The notes below the pieces were generated by a model. The model ran no database searches, had not been told where the DNA came from, and was given only the letters and a program-made list of their open reading frames with translations. Of a DNA stretch of 6,113 bases, positions 1 to 5,647 are shown in pieces. Numbering within the stretch: the first letter of the stretch is position 1; each line of letters starts with the position of its first letter. The stretch spans positions 1-6,113 of the forward strand of contig CAJOOW010000001.1 of the NCBI GenBank assembly GCA_905236375.1. Reading direction: 5' to 3'. The position numbers were made by a program, and so were the translations under genes. The stretch comes from an uncultured Alphaproteobacteria bacterium (GTDB lineage: Bacteria; Pseudomonadota; Alphaproteobacteria; RUG11792).

Positions 1-746
1 TGAACTATGTATTTTATAGTTCCTTCCATGGTCTTTAAAGAAACATTTCCAGAAAAACCGTCAGTTACTATGACATCCGCAGTTCCCTTTGTGATATCAG
101 TTCCTTCGACAAAACCTATAAAATTAAGACCATCGAATTTTTCCAAAAAATCATAGGCTTTTTCCAGAGAGTCTGTGCCTTTTGATCTTTCTGTTCCTAT
201 ATTCAAAAGCCCAATTCTCGGATTCTCAACTCCTTGAAGAATTTTTGAGACAGCCTTACCCATTATTGCAAATTGAACAAGTTGTGTCGCTGAACAAGCT
301 GTATTTGCACCAAGATCCAGCATAACTGTTCGTGATTGCAAATTTGGAAGCATACTAACTATCGCAGGTCTATCTATTCCATCGATTGTGCCAATAAGAA
401 TTTTGGAAAGAGCCATATATGCCCCGGTATTTCCCGAAGAAACAACTGCATCAGCATTTCCAGAAGCAACCCAAGAAATCGCTTCAAACATACTTGTCCC
501 TCTCCCGATTCTCAGGGCTTTCGCTGGTTTTTCTCCCCCCGATATTATTTTATCTCCTGTATCATGAATTTCATAAGAAAGCTTTTCAGAAACGTTTTTT
601 AGTCTTTCTTTTAAAAGTTTCTCATTTCCAAAAAGGTCAAAAACAACTTCTTTGCAGTCATTTGTAGCTGCATAAAGACACAAGCCAGAAATCGTAGCAT
701 CAATGCCTAGATCTCCTCCCATCATATCAAGAGCAACTCTTACCAC
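1..746 (-). CDS. plsX: Phosphate acyltransferase PlsX (N-terminal 248 codons; runs off the window)
   Basis: PlsX makes acyl-phosphate from acyl-ACP and inorganic phosphate. This is the first step of the PlsX/PlsY route to phosphatidic acid, at the cytoplasmic face of the membrane. The reading opens with VALDMMGGD (residues 4-12), the family's N-terminal signature. It continues with VVSSGNTGA (about 101-109), a DLGAN motif (144-148), LNIGTERSKG (181-190) and DGFSGNVSLK (229-238), all hallmark blocks in the usual order. About 80-100 C-terminal residues lie beyond position 1. The start is GTG at 746-744: an in-frame TAA lies immediately upstream (749-747), and the next ATG codons fall inside the conserved signature, so no longer or shorter start fits. 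No Shine-Dalgarno is evident. It follows rpmF by 35 bp on the same strand, the classic rpmF-plsX pairing, and is probably cotranscribed from the promoter upstream of rpmF. Confidence 0.97.
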   Translation of the reverse strand, partial: MVRVALDMMGGDLGIDATISGLCLYAATNDCKEVVFDLFGNEKLLKERLKNVSEKLSYEIHDTGDKIISGGEKPAKALRIGRGTSMFEAISWVASGNADAVVSSGNTGAYMALSKILIGTIDGIDRPAIVSMLPNLQSRTVMLDLGANTACSATQLVQFAIMGKAVSKILQGVENPRIGLLNIGTERSKGTDSLEKAYDFLEKFDGLNFIGFVEGTDITKGTADVIVTDGFSGNVSLKTMEGTIKYIV

Positions 747-781
747 TTATAAAACCACAAAAATGTCAGCTAATCTCTGCT

Positions 782-967
782 TTATTCGGCAATTGACGCA
801 ACTTTTGTGTTGCGCCCGGCATATGTACCACAGAATTTACAAACGTTGTGAGGCATAATAGGCTTGCCGCAGTTCGAACAATAAGCAACGCTTACTGCTT
901 TATCAAAATCATGAGCCCTACGCATTCCTTTTCTGGATTTAGATGTTTTCTTCTTTGGAACTGCCAT
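782..967 (-). CDS. rpmF: 50S ribosomal protein L32
   Basis: L32 is a small protein of the large ribosomal subunit. The 61 residues begin MAVPKKKTSKSRKGMRRAHD, the highly conserved L32 N-terminus. They carry four cysteines in two pairs (C30, C33, C43, C46, as CSNC and CKFC), so this is the zinc-binding form of L32. Length is normal for the family. The ATG start at 967 is fixed by the conserved MAVPKKK opening. The upstream bases are A/T-rich with no recognisable Shine-Dalgarno. It is the first gene of the rpmF-plsX operon, with a promoter-like site 44-72 bp upstream at 1011-1039. Confidence 0.97.
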   Translation of the reverse strand: MAVPKKKTSKSRKGMRRAHDFDKAVSVAYCSNCGKPIMPHNVCKFCGTYAGRNTKVASIAE

Positions 968-1010
968 TTTTAAAAACCAATAATAATTTTACTTGCAAAT
1001 AACTTTGATG

Positions 1011-1039
1011 ATTCTCTCATAAATGAAGCTTGGAGTCAA
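1011..1039 (-). promoter_or_regulatory. Probable sigma70-type promoter for rpmF-plsX
   Basis: On the minus strand TTGACT (1039-1034, five of six matches to the -35 consensus) is followed after exactly 17 bp by GAGAAT (1016-1011, four of six matches to the -10). Transcription would start near 1004, leaving a leader of roughly 35-40 nt before rpmF. The position, between the end of the upstream minus-strand gene and rpmF, supports the call. It rests on pattern matching only. Confidence 0.5.
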
Positions 1040-1094
1040 TAGAAGAGAACAAAAAAAGACGCGATTTTGAACAAAAGATCTATATGAATCCCTG

Positions 1095-1766
1095 TTAAGC
1101 TCCTATTGCTTCAGATTTTTCAATATATTTTTCGAGAACAGAAATTTGCATATTACCAGAAATATCATCCTCTAATAAATCAAAAAGCATCCCTATTTTT
1201 TCATCGTTCTCATTAAGCACATATCTTTTTTCATATTCCTTTTTGTATTCTGAGACTTTCATTTTTTTGCCTTGAGAAAATAAAAATTCCATTTTGGATA
1301 AAATATACTCAATCCAATATGCATCGTTCGTGTGTTTTCCTCTTATCTGATATCTGCCCTCTGCATCATCATATGTAATGTATAAATTCATAGGAACTAA
1401 AGGTTTATAAATTTGTGAAATCACTCCATTTCTGATTTGTTTCTCTGCATATACTAAGGTTTTATTAACAGCCAGAACAGAGCATATATCGGCTCCTCTA
1501 TGTGCGTTATAATTAGAAACATACAGATTTGGCAGTTTTAATCTTGTTATCCCATTGCAAAATTTATTTAATTCATCCAGATATCTGTATATTTCCAATT
1601 GATTCATATATATCTTTATGTCACTCACGGATTGAATGATATCAGATGTGTGTCTTTTCCCTGAGGCGAGATTTAATAAATTCCCTATCATTTCGACTCC
1701 GTTATCATCAGATCTTATTAGAGTAATATATGAATTTTTTTTTTTTTCGTAATGTAGTAAAACCAT
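1095..1766 (-). CDS. Hypothetical cytoplasmic protein with a 13-A tract near its start
   Basis: I do not recognise this 223-residue protein. It has no signal peptide and no membrane segment. Much of it looks helical and charged, especially the C-terminal third (about 149-220), which is rich in Lys and Glu, with acidic clusters such as LLEDD (197-201). Two cysteines (C70, C95) do not form an obvious metal site. The ATG at 1766 is preceded by only a weak purine stretch. Codons 7-11 (Glu-Lys-Lys-Lys-Asn) are written as an uninterrupted run of 13 A (complement of 1735-1747), a slippage-prone tract. A one-base change there would shift the frame almost at the start of the gene, and Met26 would be the next in-frame ATG. 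The gene lies downstream of tRNA-Val on the same strand, with a candidate promoter at 1862-1890, and ends 56 bp before the rpmF promoter. The long open frame makes it very likely a real gene; its function is unknown. Confidence 0.75.
   Translation of the reverse strand: MVLLHYEKKKNSYITLIRSDDNGVEMIGNLLNLASGKRHTSDIIQSVSDIKIYMNQLEIYRYLDELNKFCNGITRLKLPNLYVSNYNAHRGADICSVLAVNKTLVYAEKQIRNGVISQIYKPLVPMNLYITYDDAEGRYQIRGKHTNDAYWIEYILSKMEFLFSQGKKMKVSEYKKEYEKRYVLNENDEKIGMLFDLLEDDISGNMQISVLEKYIEKSEAIGA
1735..1747 (-). repeat. 13-base poly-A tract (coding strand) inside the hypothetical gene
   Basis: The plus strand reads 13 consecutive T, which is A on the coding strand and spans codons 7-11 of the 223-residue protein. 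It is the longest homopolymer I noticed in the window. Tracts of this length in AT-rich genomes are known sites of polymerase slippage, and also of assembly error. As given, the tract keeps the gene in frame. Confidence 0.9.
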
Positions 1767-1861
1767 CCAAGGTTTTTTATTTTAAGATTTTCTGCTTTCC
1801 CGTCTAGTAAAAAAATACTGTTACAAAAGTGATAATCGCAAATGTCTCCGATCTAAGAAAT

Positions 1862-1890
1862 TTTTTATGGGACTTTTTATTCTTTGACAA
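1862..1890 (-). promoter_or_regulatory. Possible promoter for the 223-residue hypothetical gene
   Basis: On the minus strand TTGTCA (1890-1885, five of six to the -35) is followed after 17 bp by TAAAAA (1867-1862, four of six to the -10). Transcription would begin near 1855, about 90 nt before the ATG at 1766. The -35 overlaps that of an opposing plus-strand promoter-like site. In such AT-rich DNA chance matches are common, so this is tentative. Confidence 0.3.
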
Positions 1891-1911
1891 ATTGGCAGAT
1901 AATGATTTAAT
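1884..1911 (+). promoter_or_regulatory. Promoter-like site reading toward tRNA-Val (antisense) and the capsid gene
   Basis: A perfect -35 TTGACA (1884-1889) is followed after 16 bp by TTTAAT (1906-1911, five of six to the -10). A transcript starting near 1918 would run antisense through tRNA-Val and reach the capsid gene ATG at 2092 with a leader of about 170 nt. It is the best sigma70 match upstream of the capsid gene. Whether it drives that gene is inference. Confidence 0.4.
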
Positions 1912-1935
1912 CTAAAAACAGATCAGGTGAAGATT

Positions 1936-2011
1936 TGGTGGTCGCAACAGGACTCGAACCTGTGACGCCTGCGATGTGAACGCAGTGCTCTACCAGCTGA
2001 GCTATGCGACC
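1936..2011 (-). tRNA. tRNA-Val, anticodon CAC
   Basis: Read on the minus strand, a full 76-nt cloverleaf folds. The 7-bp acceptor stem is GGTCGCA/TGCGACC. The D arm is GCTC/GAGC with loop AGCTGGTA. The anticodon stem is CTGCG/CGCAG with loop TTCACAT, so the anticodon is CAC, decoding GUG valine. The variable region is five bases. The T arm is ACAGG/CCTGT with loop TTCGAGT. The discriminator is A and the 3' CCA is encoded (1938-1936). The 5' end faces the capsid gene 80 bp away, divergently. The 3' end faces the hypothetical gene at 1766, and I see no convincing terminator between them. Confidence 0.97.
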
Positions 2012-2091
2012 AACTGAAGACCGGTCATCTTCTCCTCTTCGATCTTAACAAAAAAAACTTTTCATTTAAATATATTTTCAAGGAGAAAAAT

Positions 2092-3057
2092 ATGAATATA
2101 CCTATTACAAACAACACGAACGAAACTGTCGTTACAGATTCAAAGAAATTTTTGAATTTTCTAAGAGAAGACTCAAATGGTCATACAAGCATTGATCTTC
2201 CAACATCGGTTTCTAATTCAATAACAAACAAAATTCAAGTTTTAAGTCCAATAAAATCGTTAGCGAAAGTCACATACACTTCAAATGACAAGCTCGATGT
2301 CGTTGTCGATTCAAATGATTCAGAAGATTCTGGATGGATAACTGACGAACTTATAAAATATGATGATATTTCGGCAATTTCTAAAGTTTCGATTCATCTT
2401 CATCAACTTTTTGCAAAACCGAGAGTTTCACACATGATGCTTGAAGACAACACAGCAAATGTCGAGGAATTTATTCACGATAAAATAACAACTCAAATGG
2501 CTGCTTCTGAAAACAAATCATTCTTGTTTGGAGATGGAATTTCTCAACCTAAAGGAATTTTGAAATACGAAATCTCTACAGATGGAGCAAAGCCAAATCA
2601 GATAGAGGGAGTTATTGGTGGAGAGCCTGGCAAAATCGATGATTATTTGAAAATTATCGAACTTATGGAAAAGCTTCCTTCGAAATATCTGGCAGGCGCC
2701 TCATGGATTATGTCGAGAAATGCTGCATCTCATATAAGAACAATCAGGGATGCGACAACTGGTAAGTTCTTGTGGCAAAATTCAATAGCCCATGGTATCC
2801 CGGATACTCTTCTTGGCTATCCAGTTGTAATCTGCGATGATATGCCGAAAGTTTCAACAGATGAGAAAGAATGCGTTCCAGTTCTTTTCGCAAATCTTTA
2901 TGAGGGATATCAAATCGCCGAAAAACCGACAATAAATATCTTGAAAGACCCATTTAACGCAAAACCTTTTGTTGAGTTCTATGCGACAAAACGAATCGGC
3001 GGAGATGTTGTTAATTTCGACGCTATTAAAGCCTTGGTTTTAAAGAAGTCTAAGTAA
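2092..3057 (+). CDS. HK97-fold phage/GTA-type major capsid protein, without prohead domain
   Basis: This is the shell-forming protein of a tailed-phage or gene-transfer-agent type capsid. Characteristic HK97-family blocks appear in order. SGWITDEL (80-87) fits the extended-loop region. HQLFAKPRVSHMMLEDN (104-120) and FLFGDGISQPKGIL (144-157) follow the spine-helix and P-domain pattern. WIMSRNAASHIRTIRD (205-220), LLGYPVVICDDMP (240-252) and NLYEGYQI (268-275) come next, then an RIGGDVV segment near the end (301-307). The HxLxAKPR...LLxD style is typical of alphaproteobacterial phage and gene-transfer-agent capsids. At 321 residues it matches a processed, mature capsid protein: about 40 residues precede the fold, and the roughly 100-residue delta domain that maturation proteases remove is absent. 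The start is ATG 2092, with a strong Shine-Dalgarno AGGAGA (2081-2086). It stands alone: no portal, protease, terminase or tail gene is nearby. The frame is intact with no sign of decay, so it may be retained for a function. Family assignment is firm; the biological role is not. Confidence 0.9.
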   Translation: MNIPITNNTNETVVTDSKKFLNFLREDSNGHTSIDLPTSVSNSITNKIQVLSPIKSLAKVTYTSNDKLDVVVDSNDSEDSGWITDELIKYDDISAISKVSIHLHQLFAKPRVSHMMLEDNTANVEEFIHDKITTQMAASENKSFLFGDGISQPKGILKYEISTDGAKPNQIEGVIGGEPGKIDDYLKIIELMEKLPSKYLAGASWIMSRNAASHIRTIRDATTGKFLWQNSIAHGIPDTLLGYPVVICDDMPKVSTDEKECVPVLFANLYEGYQIAEKPTINILKDPFNAKPFVEFYATKRIGGDVVNFDAIKALVLKKSK

Positions 3058-3063
3058 TATAAA

Positions 3064-3091
3064 AGGGAGCTTTAGCACTCCCTCAATTTTT
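3064..3091. terminator. Bidirectional rho-independent terminator between convergent genes
   Basis: AGGGAG (3064-3069) pairs with CTCCCT (3078-3083) around an 8-nt loop. On the plus strand five T follow (3087-3091), ending the capsid transcript just after its stop at 3057. On the minus strand the same stem is followed by TTTTATAT, which would serve the secreted-protein gene that stops at 3101. The position between two convergent genes supports a shared terminator. Confidence 0.75.
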
Positions 3092-3100
3092 AAAATTCGC

Positions 3101-3406
3101 TTATGAGTCAGCTTCAATTTCTGGCGAGGTTTCAGATTGTTGATTTTTGATATATTCAGCTAGGCCTTTGATATCGCTTCTTTCAAAAAATACTTTGATT
3201 TTTTTAGGATCCAGAGTGGGGAATATTTCGGAAAGCCTATTTGCAGTCATAGAAATACTCGTTTTAAGAGCACTGAATTCTATGAAACCGTCCTTTATAG
3301 AAGCTGGCCACTGACCAAGTAAACCCGGCAATCCCTCAAGTTGCGTTGAATCGCTTGCATAAACGGAACCAATAATGACTCCAAAAGCCAATAACTTTTT
3401 AAACAT
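3101..3406 (-). CDS. Small secreted protein of unknown function
   Basis: I do not recognise this 101-residue protein. It starts with a clear Sec signal peptide: MFKK, a hydrophobic core LLAFGVIIGSV, and a signal peptidase I site SVYA|SD after residue 17. That leaves a mature chain of about 84 residues that would be exported to the periplasm or beyond. The mature part has no cysteine, so no disulfides and no lipobox. It looks mainly helical, with an acidic tail (91-101). The gene lies 25 bp downstream of the larger secreted-protein gene on the same strand, so the two are probably one operon and may act together. No obvious Shine-Dalgarno precedes the ATG at 3406, so translation may depend on the upstream gene. 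It is followed by the shared terminator at 3064-3091. Confidence 0.7.
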   Translation of the reverse strand: MFKKLLAFGVIIGSVYASDSTQLEGLPGLLGQWPASIKDGFIEFSALKTSISMTANRLSEIFPTLDPKKIKVFFERSDIKGLAEYIKNQQSETSPEIEADS

Positions 3407-3431
3407 AACAAAACACTAATAAAGATTTCGT

Positions 3432-4847
3432 TTAAGGAAATTCTACCACATTTGACTTTGTACTAGGATATGGTTTATTGCTTTCAAGCGCTGTTCTTAA
3501 ATCAGTAACAATTTCGGTTCCATAGTTGCCCAAACAAAGTTCATAACTTTGAAGAGATCTTTGGTAAGCTTTTACAATTTCATCTGCCGATAAACTGGTT
3601 CCTGAAATATTTTTCAGCCAAAGCAAATTTTCCCATTGAACTTCTGTGAATCCAAATATATTGAGTTGGGAAAATATATCACATCCAAGACGAACTCTAA
3701 GTGAACGAGCCACTGCTTCTATTTGAAGTTCTGGGATTCCACATCTGCTTCCCCACAGCCGAATTCCTTGCATAAAAACAGATTTATGAATAGACCGTTT
3801 GATCGAATTAATAACTTCTTGATCAAATGCCAAAGTTCTTTGAAATCCATCCAAAGTTGCCTCTTTGTGCTGATAATCTCCGAGAGCTTGCCCATAAAGA
3901 CTCACGATCTTTGTTCCAGATACATATTCCTTCGTGATCATAGAAAGCAAAACTTTCTTTTCCATTTCATCATCGCTCATGTCAAAACCACACCAATCCT
4001 GAGGTGCCTGTGATGTTCTTTGTTTTTCTGCGGCTTTAGTTATTATCGTGCTATGTTGCGTGATTTTTGTATCAAGCCCCGTGGTGATATCCTGTCTATC
4101 AACTTTAAGATTTTCTGCGTATTTAAGCATGACAGCTTCTCTTGGAATTTTATTGACATTTATTGCAGCCAATAGCTCGAACCAATCATTCCCAAATCCC
4201 CACCATTTCGAAATTATATTTTGGGAAAGATCGAATTCTTGTTGTTTTGCTGCTTTTCGGATAATTTTATCAAAGTGTGCTCGATCATTTCCTATCAGCT
4301 TTTCTATCATGGCGTGGAATAAAGACGGAGTTTGTGGATCATATCCCAAAAATTCTTCTGGACGTTTTAGCAATCCATGCACACTTCTTGATTCTATATG
4401 GTCATGAGAAGGAGCGGATTCCAGAAGAAATATAAGCATTGCATGACAAAAGATGAGATCAACAATTCCAGTTTCGCTCAAATAAGAGCTCCTAGACCTA
4501 TGCGACAAATGTGAACTGGGTGAAAGATTCTGCGTCGAGCTTTCGGAATCAGATGAAAGTGTAAGAGTATTTCCTTCTGGATTAGATATAGGCCTTTGAG
4601 TAGGCGAATTTTCAGTATCAAGAGGAGGTGGCGGAAGAGGAGCGCTCTTTGATGCATCATCATGTCCTCTGTGAAACAGTTGGGTTAAGCCACTAGTGTA
4701 AGGCAAACCATCCATAGCATCATATGCCGAAACATAATAGTCGAGCCTTGATTTATCTTGTGCCCCTGGAATCGGAACACGAATTGCCTTTTCTTGAGCC
4801 GAAGATATTCCAGCAAACAAAATCGATATTAATAGAGCTTTTTTCAT
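3432..4847 (-). CDS. Secreted protein with proline stretch and serine-rich linker, function unknown
   Basis: I do not recognise this 471-residue protein. Residues 1-17 form a Sec signal peptide (MKK, core ALLISILFAGI, cleavage SSA|QE). A short N-terminal region (18-65) is followed by a low-complexity, probably disordered segment. This contains a proline run PLPPPPL (70-76) and a Ser-rich stretch (about 95-125). A hydrophobic stretch, IVDLIFCHAMLIFLL (128-142), could be a membrane segment or a buried helix. The rest (150-460) looks like a mostly helical globular domain rich in Trp, with cysteines at 286, 370, 389 and 438. The start at 4847 is supported by the signal peptide and by a purine-rich AGAGAGA 7-13 bases upstream. 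It is the first gene of a two-gene operon and is divergent from the holin-like gene, with 70 bp between. Proline runs of this kind occur in bacterial effectors that bind eukaryotic SH3, EVH1 or profilin partners. Applying that here is speculation. Confidence 0.8.
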   Translation of the reverse strand: MKKALLISILFAGISSAQEKAIRVPIPGAQDKSRLDYYVSAYDAMDGLPYTSGLTQLFHRGHDDASKSAPLPPPPLDTENSPTQRPISNPEGNTLTLSSDSESSTQNLSPSSHLSHRSRSSYLSETGIVDLIFCHAMLIFLLESAPSHDHIESRSVHGLLKRPEEFLGYDPQTPSLFHAMIEKLIGNDRAHFDKIIRKAAKQQEFDLSQNIISKWWGFGNDWFELLAAINVNKIPREAVMLKYAENLKVDRQDITTGLDTKITQHSTIITKAAEKQRTSQAPQDWCGFDMSDDEMEKKVLLSMITKEYVSGTKIVSLYGQALGDYQHKEATLDGFQRTLAFDQEVINSIKRSIHKSVFMQGIRLWGSRCGIPELQIEAVARSLRVRLGCDIFSQLNIFGFTEVQWENLLWLKNISGTSLSADEIVKAYQRSLQSYELCLGNYGTEIVTDLRTALESNKPYPSTKSNVVEFP

Positions 4848-4917
4848 AATCTGTCTCTCTGATACCTCACCTTATGGATTTTAACCTTATTATCACAAAA
4901 CGAAAGGAAAAAATAAA

Positions 4918-5451
4918 ATGTCATTATCATTATTACAAGCAGCGCTATCACTAGCGCAATTTTCACCCAAAATAGCAAAATGGTTTTCCGGAACGAAAGC
5001 TGAATCTATTTCCGAAAAGATTTTGGAAATAGCAAAGGAAGTTACCCACAGCTGCACCGAACAGGAAGCTGTCGATAAAATAAAATCAGACAAGAAGATG
5101 CACCTGCTTTTTGAAAAAGCATTGCTAGATTCTGAAAGAAAAACAGAACTTGCAGTCATAAGAGACAAAGAAAATGCTAGAACTCGCGATATTGCGATAA
5201 TAAATTCCGGAAAGAAAAACAGACGCGCTGATATCATGGTTGTTTGCGCCGCAATAGGCCTCATAACATGTCTGGGCGTCATTTGCTTCTATGAAAGAGA
5301 CTTGCCTGGAGAAGCCGTTGGAATCATATCGACAATCGCAGGAATTTTTGGTTCCTGCCTTAAGGATGCTTATAATTTCGAATTCGGATCTTCAAGAGGA
5401 AGCAAAGAAAAAGACCAAACCGTTGCAAATATATTAAACAAGCTTGATTAA
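4918..5451 (+). CDS. Holin-like phage membrane protein (gene-transfer-agent holin style)
   Basis: This 177-residue protein resembles the phage and gene-transfer-agent holins described as three-transmembrane holins, which permeabilise the inner membrane for release of particles. It begins with an amphipathic or weakly hydrophobic segment (SLLQAALSLAQF, 4-15). A charged helical region (about 28-104) includes DKENARTRDIA (83-93), similar to the DRxSARxR block common in such proteins. Two membrane segments follow, at about 105-125 and 131-148. The C-terminal motif FEFGSSRGSKEKD (154-166) matches the FGSSxGSxxK tail typical of the group. The start is ATG 4918, with Shine-Dalgarno AAGGAA (4904-4909). 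It is divergent from the secreted-protein operon and has no endolysin or spanin gene beside it. The family resemblance is from memory of motifs. It could instead be another phage membrane protein of the same architecture. Confidence 0.65.
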   Translation: MSLSLLQAALSLAQFSPKIAKWFSGTKAESISEKILEIAKEVTHSCTEQEAVDKIKSDKKMHLLFEKALLDSERKTELAVIRDKENARTRDIAIINSGKKNRRADIMVVCAAIGLITCLGVICFYERDLPGEAVGIISTIAGIFGSCLKDAYNFEFGSSRGSKEKDQTVANILNKLD

Positions 5452-5470
5452 GTGAATTCTTCAGCTTTTT
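5440..5470 (+). terminator. Possible terminator after the holin-like gene
   Basis: AAGCT plus GA (5440-5447, with one bulged T) can pair with TC plus AGCTT (5461-5467) around a 13-nt loop, and the 3' arm runs into five T (5466-5470). The stem overlaps the last codons and the stop of the holin-like gene. It is weak because of the bulge and the large loop, but its position is right. Confidence 0.35.
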
Positions 5471-5571
5471 AACATATTTGCCAAAATTAGAATTTTTTGG
5501 ATTAATTATCGATAGGAGTTCTCTGCATAATCTTTGCCTTAATAAATTGTATAGTTATACGTTAAAGCCCA

Positions 5572-5601
5572 TTGACAACTCCCTTTAAAATATGTTACAA
5601 A
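5572..5601 (+). promoter_or_regulatory. Promoter of rplU-rpmA
   Basis: A perfect -35 TTGACA (5572-5577) is followed after 18 bp by TACAAA (5596-5601), with an upstream TGT (5593-5595) giving an extended -10. Transcription would start near 5608, leaving a leader of about 40 nt before rplU. It is the strongest promoter-like site in the 196-bp gap after the holin-like gene. A 12-bp inverted repeat (GTATA/TATAC, 5549-5560) lies just upstream. Confidence 0.65.
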
Positions 5602-5647
5602 TAAGTTCGTATATGAAAAGTCTACATTTATTGTAAATAGGAATTGT

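Noticed and set aside
336..667. Overlapping plus-strand open frames opposite plsX
   Set aside because: They lie antisense to the highly conserved PlsX coding sequence, carry no recognisable motif, and are open only as a by-product of plsX codon use.
1023..1070. Short plus-strand frame of 15 codons in the rpmF upstream gap
   Set aside because: It has no Shine-Dalgarno, overlaps the rpmF promoter antisense, and is too short to support.
1051..1080. Weak hairpin followed by seven T on the minus strand after the 223-residue gene
   Set aside because: The stem is only about six A/T-rich pairs with a 2-base bulge and is separated from the T run. It could act as a terminator but is not supported well enough to list.
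2045..2072. Promoter-like TTAACA-16-TAAATA just before the capsid gene
   Set aside because: The -10 match is poor (three of six), and transcription would start almost on the Shine-Dalgarno, leaving a leader of about 13 nt. I cannot distinguish it from A/T-rich background.
2092..3057. Calling the capsid gene an encapsulin
   Set aside because: The motifs match phage/GTA capsids more closely than encapsulins, and no cargo enzyme gene lies beside it. The similarity in lacking a delta domain is kept as a finding only.
3723..4407. Plus-strand open frames (about 96 and 119 codons) opposite the large secreted-protein gene
   Set aside because: They have no Shine-Dalgarno and no domain signal, and are shadows of a 471-codon frame with a clear signal peptide.
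5481..5500. CCAAAA/TTTTGG hairpin in the gap before rplU
   Set aside because: The six-pair stem is mostly A/T and has no T run after it. Such pairs are expected by chance in this composition.
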